From Candidatus Aminicenantes bacterium UBA647 (GTDB taxonomy: Bacteria > Acidobacteriota > Aminicenantia > UBA2199): a DNA stretch of 5,037 nt. The stretch is taken from the NCBI GenBank assembly GCA_002299555.1, contig DBOL01000011.1, positions 1 through 5,037 of the forward strand, read 5' to 3'. Each line of letters opens with the position of its first letter. Position 1 is the stretch's first letter. Position numbers and translations under genes: made by a program. The notes under the pieces are model-generated. The model saw only the letters and a program-made list of their open reading frames with translations, did no database searches and was not told where the DNA came from. Positions 1 to 5,037 of the stretch are shown in pieces.

Positions 1-42
1 TCTTTTAAAAGAATAACCGGGAGCAACTCCAGATAGAAGAAG

Positions 43-83
43 GGGGATCCGTCTGCGAATCAGCCGGACCCTTAATTGATTTT
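43..83 (+). terminator. Possible terminator of an upstream gene
   Basis: Bases 43-55 can pair with 61-73 around a 5-base loop (56-60). There are two mismatches (52/64 and 47/69) and two outer G.T wobbles. The 3' arm runs directly into a T-rich stretch (72-83), and another run of eight Ts lies at 91-98. This looks like a Rho-independent terminator for a rightward gene ending just before it; a reading frame ending with TAA at 14-16 would fit. The imperfect stem and interrupted T tract keep confidence moderate. Confidence 0.4.
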
Positions 84-110
84 GTCTCCATTTTTTTTAT
101 ATGCTACAAT
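82..110 (+). promoter_or_regulatory. Sigma70-type promoter with extended -10
   Basis: A -35-like TTGTCT (82-87, four of six consensus bases) lies exactly 17 bases before a -10 TACAAT (105-110, five of six). The -10 is preceded by TGC (102-104), the extended -10 signature. The spacer is very T-rich. Transcription would start near 117, giving a leader of about 70 bases before the ATG at 190. It is the best promoter-like sequence upstream of the three-gene operon and probably drives all of it. No clear operator palindrome is visible. Confidence 0.55.
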
Positions 111-176
111 TTTAAAATAGTTTGAATTATTTTAAATTCCGGATTCAGGTACCGGGAGATGGAAATACTTTATTTC

Positions 177-184
177 AGGAGGAG
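177..184 (+). promoter_or_regulatory. Strong Shine-Dalgarno sequence for gene 1
   Basis: AGGAGGAG contains the full AGGAGG core (177-182), seven bases before the ATG at 190. This supports that start. It is much stronger than the sites before the two downstream genes, which suggests that those depend partly on translational coupling. Confidence 0.85.
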
Positions 185-189
185 TTATC

Positions 190-1734
190 ATGTTTAAAAA
201 ATCTATTCTTATAATTGCACTCATATTTGTAATAACACTTGTCCCGGTCAAAGCCGGGAATGATCTCCCGACAAACCTTGATCATATGACAAAAGGGGGA
301 AAGGTCATATCATCGGCAGGCACCTACAGTTCAGGCGGCAGTAAACCATCTGCCGAATTCTATAATTTCCTCTCCGGATTGGGCGATCTGTTGAAAAAGA
401 ACGATAATCTGGTCATTGATATCAGAGGGCACTCCGATGATCAGGGAACTGCAAAGATCAATAAAAAAATCTCGTTCAGAAGAGCAGAAATAATAAAAAA
501 TTTCCTTATTAAAAGATTCGGAATAGTTGAAGACAGAATTATTGCAAGAGGCTATTCTGATAATATGCCTGTCACAAATAATGATACCGCTAAAGGGAGA
601 ATGAGGAACAGGAGAGTTGAAATAGTGTTAACTGATAACCGCAACCCTGTTGGTGAGATCACTTTTATAAGAAATAATGTTTTCACAAAATCTCCGGAGG
701 CATTTGATTTTAAAAGAGCCGAGATCCTTGAATCCCTGTTCAACCTCTACAAACTGAACACAAAAAGCAGATCAGGCGCAAATATAAAATTATCCGATAA
801 GAGCAAATTGAACATTGGGCCCGACTCGCTAATGGTTATCTATGAAATGGTCGAAAAGGGGTTAACTGAAGTTGAACCATGGAAATATAAGAAAGTGAAA
901 TTACTCACAGGATTTTTGCGGACCAAACTGGATAATCTCAGGAAAGGTCTCAATATAGATACTCCTCAATGTTCCATCAATTCAAGGGCAAAAGTAATGC
1001 TGGTGGATATTTCAAAAAAGAAACAATCATCTATTTCTGTCTTCGATGGAGATTCTGATGTAAATTCTCAGAATAAAACAATTAAAGTAAAAGCAGGATT
1101 CGGAACCTTTGTTAAAGAAGGGAATACACCGGCCGAACCGGAACCGCTTCCTGAAGCACCGGGTTTAACTTCTCCTTTGAAAAACACAAAATTCATTAAT
1201 AAGAACCCAGGAGACAGAGAGGTTTCCATAACATTCAAATGGGGATCAGGAGAAGAGTCGGATCACATCCAGATATCTGAAGATGAGGATTTCACAAAAA
1301 TAGTTGTTGATGAGAAAGTTTCAGGAAATACTATTGCCACCTCCCTTGGTAATGGAAATTATTTCTGGAGAGTTGCAGGAATTAATAAAAACGGGATCGA
1401 AGGATTCACATCAGTATCCAACTTCATCGTTAGAATAAAAAAACCCGGAATCCCCTTGAATATTTCCCCGGCAGCCAAAGACACACCTCTGGATGCACAC
1501 GGATCAACAACCGTGGTAACAAAAAACTCAATTATTATAAAAGGGAAATCCATCCCCGGAGCAAATATTTTGATCTCCGGTGAATCCGTCAACATAGATC
1601 AGAACGGAGAATTTTCAAAAAAAATATTTATCGGTCCCGGTTGGAATATTATAAAGGTCACAGCAATTCATTCCGATTACAGATCAAGGGATCAATGGAT
1701 CTCTGTTTGTTATTTCAGGAAGTGGAAAAACTAA
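190..1734 (+). CDS. Secreted OmpA-like / FecR-like / FN3-like / Ig-like protein
   Basis: This 514-residue protein is probably periplasmic and bound to the cell wall. Residues 1-22 form a signal peptide (FKK, a hydrophobic core, then VKA before G23). Residues 38-148 are an OmpA-like peptidoglycan-binding domain with GHSDDQG (80-86), RRAE (97-100), GYSDNMPV (121-128) and NRRVEI (140-145). D83 and R98 have the spacing of the Asp/Arg pair that binds diaminopimelate in OmpA domains. Residues 153-312 resemble a divergent FecR domain, with the usual pattern of strands ending in a KVKAGFG-type turn, but without the common RGT motif. Residues 320-418 resemble an FN3-like repeat (FKW near 350, NYFWRVAGIN at 390-399), and 421-510 a bacterial Ig-like or glucodextranase-B-like domain. 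No transmembrane helix follows the signal peptide. OmpA domains usually sit at the C-terminus, so this order is unusual. The gene is first in a tight operon with a cyclase and a kinase. The ligand is unknown. The OmpA call is firm; the FecR and C-terminal domain calls are moderate. Confidence 0.93.
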   Translation: MFKKSILIIALIFVITLVPVKAGNDLPTNLDHMTKGGKVISSAGTYSSGGSKPSAEFYNFLSGLGDLLKKNDNLVIDIRGHSDDQGTAKINKKISFRRAEIIKNFLIKRFGIVEDRIIARGYSDNMPVTNNDTAKGRMRNRRVEIVLTDNRNPVGEITFIRNNVFTKSPEAFDFKRAEILESLFNLYKLNTKSRSGANIKLSDKSKLNIGPDSLMVIYEMVEKGLTEVEPWKYKKVKLLTGFLRTKLDNLRKGLNIDTPQCSINSRAKVMLVDISKKKQSSISVFDGDSDVNSQNKTIKVKAGFGTFVKEGNTPAEPEPLPEAPGLTSPLKNTKFINKNPGDREVSITFKWGSGEESDHIQISEDEDFTKIVVDEKVSGNTIATSLGNGNYFWRVAGINKNGIEGFTSVSNFIVRIKKPGIPLNISPAAKDTPLDAHGSTTVVTKNSIIIKGKSIPGANILISGESVNIDQNGEFSKKIFIGPGWNIIKVTAIHSDYRSRDQWISVCYFRKWKN

Positions 1735-1737
1735 AGT

Positions 1738-3489
1738 ATGAAGAAAAGGTTCGGGATCAGAACACGTTTTATAGTAATACTGGTTTTTATCACTCTGGTT
1801 CCATTGCTTATTACCGGCTATATTTTAACAAAAATAAATGAACAATCAATAAAATTACAGACCAAGGAATTTCAACTTTCAATCTCTGTACAGCTGACAG
1901 AACTCACACATTCGATCCTGAACAATTCATGTTCCGAACTTAATGAAATTGCTCAAATTTTGAATGATACGACACTGACTACAGATCAGGTAATAAGGTT
2001 AACCACTTATAAGGTCTCAAATTCAAAAAACCTTGATTATATAAATATTCACAATATTGATGGTAATTTTATTGATTCCCTTATACTATCAGGCACAGAA
2101 CTTGGGAGTTATGTCACTGAGCAAATATCCGCTGATAATATTGAGAGGATCAGGAAGTCGGGCTGTATTCCGGGAAAATTTTTCTTCAGGGACGGAAAAG
2201 TTTTTCTGCAGATATTCAAGGCATGGAGATCCGATTCAAAACTTCTGGGATATTTTCAGGTGTTAACAGAGATCACCGGGCTTTCATCACAACTTGAAAA
2301 GATCATTCACAACAGGTCATTCCCGAGATTTGATTCAGCATTTATCATGGATAAAAACTTTAAGGTGATAGCAAATTCAGATTGGACCGGTGCACCTGTT
2401 GAGCAGAATCTGAAAGATAATAAAATGTTCCGGGATATCTTTGAGAACAGATCTATTCCATCCAGAAAGATCGGTATTGCTTTTGACCATAATGATGGAG
2501 AAGCAAAGTGGCTGGTAAATATCAATACCATATCCCGCTTCAACTGGATCATTGTAACTCTTCAGAAAAAAGAGAAAGCATATGAATCTTTATACTCGTT
2601 ACAAAAAAAAATAATATTACTAGCAATTATATTTATTGTCCTGGCAGTAATTGCAGGAGCTCTGATCGGAGGACATTTGAGCGCTCCGATCCTGAAGATC
2701 GCACAAGGGGCAAGAATATTCGCCGAGAATAATTTTAAACACCGGATAAAAAATGTCCGGCCGGGAGATGAAATTGGAGAAGTTGCAGATGCTTTTAACT
2801 TCCTTGGTAAATCTCTGGAAGAATATGATGCACGTATAAAAAAGGAAGTTGCGATCCGTTCTGATCTTTCCCGATACCTGACACCTGAACTTGTTGAGTC
2901 AGTCATAGAAAGAAAGGCTGATCTGAGTCTCGGAGGAAAAAAGGCAAAAGTTGCAGTGCTGTTTGCTGATATTGCAGGATTTACTTCAATATCGGAATCC
3001 AGGCCACCTGAACAGGTGGTGTCTATCCTGAATGAACTGTTCACAATTTTAACAGGAATAATATTCAGGAACAATGGAATGATCGACAAGTTCATCGGAG
3101 ACTCGGTGATGGCACTCTTCGGAATACCCGATTCCGCCGAAGATGCTCCTGATAATGCTGTCAAAACTGCAAAAGAGATGATCACATGGCTTGAAGTAGG
3201 AAACAAAAAATGGAGAAAAGAGTTGGGTATAAATATCGAACTTTCCATTGCAATTAACTACGGTGAGGCTATCATCGGGAATATCGGAAGTGAGAGTAGA
3301 ATGGAATTTACTGCGATCGGTGATATGATCAACAAAGCTGCAAAGATCGAAAAGATCGCACTCGGCGATCAGATACTTATAACAGAAGAGGTTTACGAAA
3401 GATTAAATAACAAGGATGGATTAAGACCGATCGGGGAATTCAAACTACCCGGGCATGAGGAAAATGCAAAGCTATTCGAAGTCCTTTGA
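1738..3489 (+). CDS. Cache-HAMP class III adenylate cyclase
   Basis: This 583-residue inner-membrane enzyme is predicted to make cAMP from ATP. It has a transmembrane helix (about 11-30), a periplasmic region (31-291) resembling a double Cache sensor, a second helix (292-311), a HAMP linker (about 312-365) and a cyclase catalytic domain (about 400-583). Metal-binding Asp residues are D411 (in FADIAGFT) and D455 (in KFIGDSVMALFG). K451 and T525 (in EFTAIGD) occupy the purine-specifying positions, the Lys/Thr pairing typical of bacterial class IIIb adenylate cyclases. N532 of the transition-state pair is present, but the usual Arg four residues later is K536. The segment LSRYLTPELVESVI (377-390) is the usual lead-in helix. 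The ATG is 3 bases after the stop of gene 1. The nearest AGGA (1717-1720) is far upstream, so translation may be coupled. No in-frame Met follows until residue 204, so this start is favoured. The sensed ligand cannot be read from the sequence. Confidence 0.96.
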   Translation: MKKRFGIRTRFIVILVFITLVPLLITGYILTKINEQSIKLQTKEFQLSISVQLTELTHSILNNSCSELNEIAQILNDTTLTTDQVIRLTTYKVSNSKNLDYINIHNIDGNFIDSLILSGTELGSYVTEQISADNIERIRKSGCIPGKFFFRDGKVFLQIFKAWRSDSKLLGYFQVLTEITGLSSQLEKIIHNRSFPRFDSAFIMDKNFKVIANSDWTGAPVEQNLKDNKMFRDIFENRSIPSRKIGIAFDHNDGEAKWLVNINTISRFNWIIVTLQKKEKAYESLYSLQKKIILLAIIFIVLAVIAGALIGGHLSAPILKIAQGARIFAENNFKHRIKNVRPGDEIGEVADAFNFLGKSLEEYDARIKKEVAIRSDLSRYLTPELVESVIERKADLSLGGKKAKVAVLFADIAGFTSISESRPPEQVVSILNELFTILTGIIFRNNGMIDKFIGDSVMALFGIPDSAEDAPDNAVKTAKEMITWLEVGNKKWRKELGINIELSIAINYGEAIIGNIGSESRMEFTAIGDMINKAAKIEKIALGDQILITEEVYERLNNKDGLRPIGEFKLPGHEENAKLFEVL

Positions 3490-3507
3490 ACTTAGAGAAA
3501 ATCAATC

Positions 3508-4899
3508 ATGGATAAACTGATAAACACAACTATTGCAGGACGATATGTACTTGAAAAAAAACTGGACTCCGGAGGAATGGGCGCCATATTTCTTGCAAGG
3601 GACATCCTGATAGCAAAACAGGTTGTTGTAAAAAATCTCCACTCCTTCAAAAAGAGCAAAGACAACGTAGAAAGATTCCGGCAGGAAGCTGAGATCTTAA
3701 AGAAACTGGACCATGACAATATTGTAACAATAATCGATCATCAGTCATGGGAAGACGAAATTTTTATCGTTCTTGAATATTTGAATGGCCATTCTCTTCA
3801 GGAAAAAATTGCAAAAAAAAAATACCTGTCGATCGAAGAGATATCGAACATTTATTTCCAGGCCCTTGATGCCCTGGAAGCGGCCCACAGCAAATCTATT
3901 ATCCATAGGGACCTGAAACCTTCAAATATATTCTGCATCCCGAAAACAGATTCCTTTGATTTTATCAAGATCCTGGACTTCGGTATATCGCTTATACTCG
4001 ATGAGGACCAGGACAACCGATTAACAAAAACAGGAGAAATAATCGGAACGCCTATTTATCTTTCTCCCGAACAAATAACCGGGAAACAGAAGATCTCATT
4101 TCATACCGATATATATTCCATGGGAGTTATACTATTTGAGATGTTCGCCGGATTCCCTCCCTTTTCTGGGATGAATGATATGGATGTCCTCCTCGGACAC
4201 CTGTACAGAACTCCGGGAAAAGTCCAGAGACCCGATCTGGAGGAGCATCCTCAATATGCAAAGTTCCAAAAGGTTATCGAGAGATCATTGATGAAGAATA
4301 TCGATGACCGGTTCCAGTCAATAAATGAGATCAGAGTATTCTTTGAAAGTGAGAATATACCTGAAATAAGAAGAGGCAGGAATTTCATCAATGACAGGAG
4401 AACCCGACATAAAGAGTCATTGAAAAAAACAATACCCAGGTATGAAAAAGGTGAAATTACTCAAAAACGGGAAATTGGCGGTATGGCATCGGACACCACC
4501 ATCCAGACAGGAGGCCCGTTTTCAAAAGCAGTTAAAGTAGCAGCATTTGAGGATGAACAAAGATCTATTGAAATGTCACTTGTCCCCCTGTTAATGATCT
4601 CAAATTATTCTCTGATAAAGGAAATAGATTTCAATAGTGTAAATAACAAGCCGGATATTATTATTCTCAATGAAGGAAATGAGCATAATCTGGAAAACCT
4701 GAAAAAGCTGAGATCTGAAAAAGCATCATCCGATATTCCGATACTTGTATGTGGTGACGAGGATGACCTCGATCTCATCTCAAAATCAATAAATGCAGGT
4801 GCTACTGATTATCTTCCTTTCCCTTACAGCCCTGAAGGAATAGTAAGGAAGATCGGTAAATATTCTAATTCTTCCTCAAAAAATATCAAAATCAAATAA
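3508..4899 (+). CDS. Ser/Thr protein kinase with C-terminal pseudo-receiver
   Basis: This 463-residue Hanks-type kinase has no transmembrane segment, so it is probably cytoplasmic. The kinase domain spans about 13-279. It has a glycine loop DSGGMG (20-25), ATP-binding K42, a probable helix-C Glu at E60, the catalytic loop HRDLKPSN (133-140, D135 catalytic), DFG (157-159), GTPIYLSPEQ (180-189), D201 of the F-helix and R268. The active-site set is complete apart from D20, which replaces the first loop Gly, so activity is expected. T173, T175 and T181 are candidate activation-loop phosphosites. A basic linker (about 280-350) follows, then a receiver-like region (about 357-452) with PDIIIL, IPILV and NAGATDYL. 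It lacks the phosphoacceptor Asp (N388 instead) and the conserved Lys (F438 instead). The gene starts 18 bases after the cyclase stop, behind only a weak AGAG (3494-3497), and closes the operon. It lacks the PASTA or other extracellular sensor seen in PknB-type kinases, so input may come through partner proteins. Substrates are unknown. Confidence 0.95.
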   Translation: MDKLINTTIAGRYVLEKKLDSGGMGAIFLARDILIAKQVVVKNLHSFKKSKDNVERFRQEAEILKKLDHDNIVTIIDHQSWEDEIFIVLEYLNGHSLQEKIAKKKYLSIEEISNIYFQALDALEAAHSKSIIHRDLKPSNIFCIPKTDSFDFIKILDFGISLILDEDQDNRLTKTGEIIGTPIYLSPEQITGKQKISFHTDIYSMGVILFEMFAGFPPFSGMNDMDVLLGHLYRTPGKVQRPDLEEHPQYAKFQKVIERSLMKNIDDRFQSINEIRVFFESENIPEIRRGRNFINDRRTRHKESLKKTIPRYEKGEITQKREIGGMASDTTIQTGGPFSKAVKVAAFEDEQRSIEMSLVPLLMISNYSLIKEIDFNSVNNKPDIIILNEGNEHNLENLKKLRSEKASSDIPILVCGDEDDLDLISKSINAGATDYLPFPYSPEGIVRKIGKYSNSSSKNIKIK

Positions 4900-4940
4900 C
4901 CGGGAAGACCCGCTTCAGGTATATAAAGCAGGCCCTCCCG
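4884..4940 (-). terminator. Terminator of the leftward trpB-like gene
   Basis: Bases 4901-4915 and 4926-4940 form a 15-pair stem around a 10-base loop (4916-4925). Read rightward it has three A.C mismatches (4906/4935, 4908/4933, 4911/4930). In the leftward transcript all three become G.U wobbles, so the stem is unbroken. The leftward RNA then enters a U-rich tail (4900 down to about 4884). The hairpin begins 11 bases after the leftward stop codon. It therefore looks tuned to the minus-strand gene. It may also slow rightward transcripts leaving the kinase gene, although the rightward tail is only weakly T-rich. Confidence 0.7.
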
Positions 4941-4951
4941 ATCTTATGCTT

Positions 4952-5037
4952 TCACTTACCGTTCTTGGCGTAAGCGTTAATATCAAAAAATCCGTGCCCT
5001 GACAAATTGAACAGGATCACTTTTTCTTTATTCTCCA
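4952..5037 (-). CDS. trpB: TrpB2-type tryptophan synthase beta chain, C-terminal end (partial)
   Basis: Reading leftward from the window edge, 28 codons end at a TGA (4952-4954). They encode an ending with VILFNLSGHGFFDINAY. The NLSGHG-x-x-D-x-x-x-Y pattern is the C-terminal signature of TrpB2, the PLP-dependent tryptophan synthase beta subunit variant that condenses indole with serine; TrpB1 proteins instead end with a GRGDKD-like motif. Only the last part of the gene is present, so the rest of the enzyme, its start and its operon cannot be judged. It converges on the kinase gene, with 52 bases between the two stops, and has no evident functional tie to the signalling operon. Identification rests on a short motif, but a distinctive one. 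Confidence 0.82.
   Translation of the reverse strand, partial: ENKEKVILFNLSGHGFFDINAYAKNGK

Noticed and set aside
1..16. Possible end of an upstream rightward gene, with TAA at 14-16
   Set aside because: Only four codons are visible. Another frame stays open to a TAG at 34-36, so neither frame can be chosen and no product can be supported.
12..22. AATAACCGGGA, repeated exactly at 4895-4905
   Set aside because: Both copies surround a TAA, but 11 bases in two copies is weak evidence. CCGG-containing strings are common in this window, so a repeat element is not supported.
159..197. Twelve-codon leader reading frame overlapping the start of gene 1
   Set aside because: The only Shine-Dalgarno-like bases directly abut its ATG, with no spacing, and the peptide has no recognisable attenuator features.
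2562..3248. Long minus-strand open frame inside the cyclase gene
   Set aside because: It lies antisense to the conserved HAMP and catalytic domains, its protein shows no family motif, and it has no credible ribosome binding site. It is a by-product of the coding strand.
3315..3370. GATC cluster as a replication origin
   Set aside because: It lies inside the conserved catalytic domain of the cyclase gene. No DnaA-box array or A+T-rich unwinding region was seen beside it.

Overview
The window looks like chromosomal DNA from a diderm (Gram-negative type) bacterium. The first gene has a signal peptide and an OmpA-type peptidoglycan-binding domain, which implies a periplasm. The sequence is A+T-rich, favours AGA/AGG arginine codons, and contains unusually many GATC tetramers. 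The combination of a FecR-like protein, a class III cyclase, a Hanks-type kinase and a TrpB2-type tryptophan synthase would suit spirochaetes or low-GC FCB-group or candidate-phylum bacteria. That placement is a weak inference; nothing here fixes the phylum.

Layout: bases 1-189 are non-coding apart from a possible last few codons of an upstream gene. They hold a hairpin with a T-rich tail (43-83), a good sigma70-like extended -10 promoter (82-110) and a strong Shine-Dalgarno sequence (177-184). Three rightward genes follow, with gaps of only 3 and 18 bases, so they form a probable operon. Gene 1 (190-1734) is a secreted protein combining OmpA-like, FecR-like, FN3-like and Ig-like regions. Gene 2 (1738-3489) is a membrane-bound class III adenylate cyclase with a Cache-like periplasmic sensor and a HAMP relay. 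Gene 3 (3508-4899) is a soluble Ser/Thr protein kinase fused to a degenerate receiver domain. The right edge (4952-5037, minus strand) is the C-terminus of a convergent TrpB2-type tryptophan synthase beta subunit. A hairpin terminator (4901-4940) lies between the converging genes and folds best in the leftward transcript.

How the genes may work together (inference): gene 1 is anchored to the cell wall and could report envelope state or a ligand to the periplasmic sensor of gene 2. Gene 2 would turn this into cAMP, while gene 3 provides a parallel or downstream phosphorylation output that its pseudo-receiver may regulate. The individual domains are well known. Their arrangement in one compact operon, and two of the fusions, are the most interesting content. 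There are no RNA genes, mobile elements, CRISPR arrays or gene-free stretches over 300 bases.
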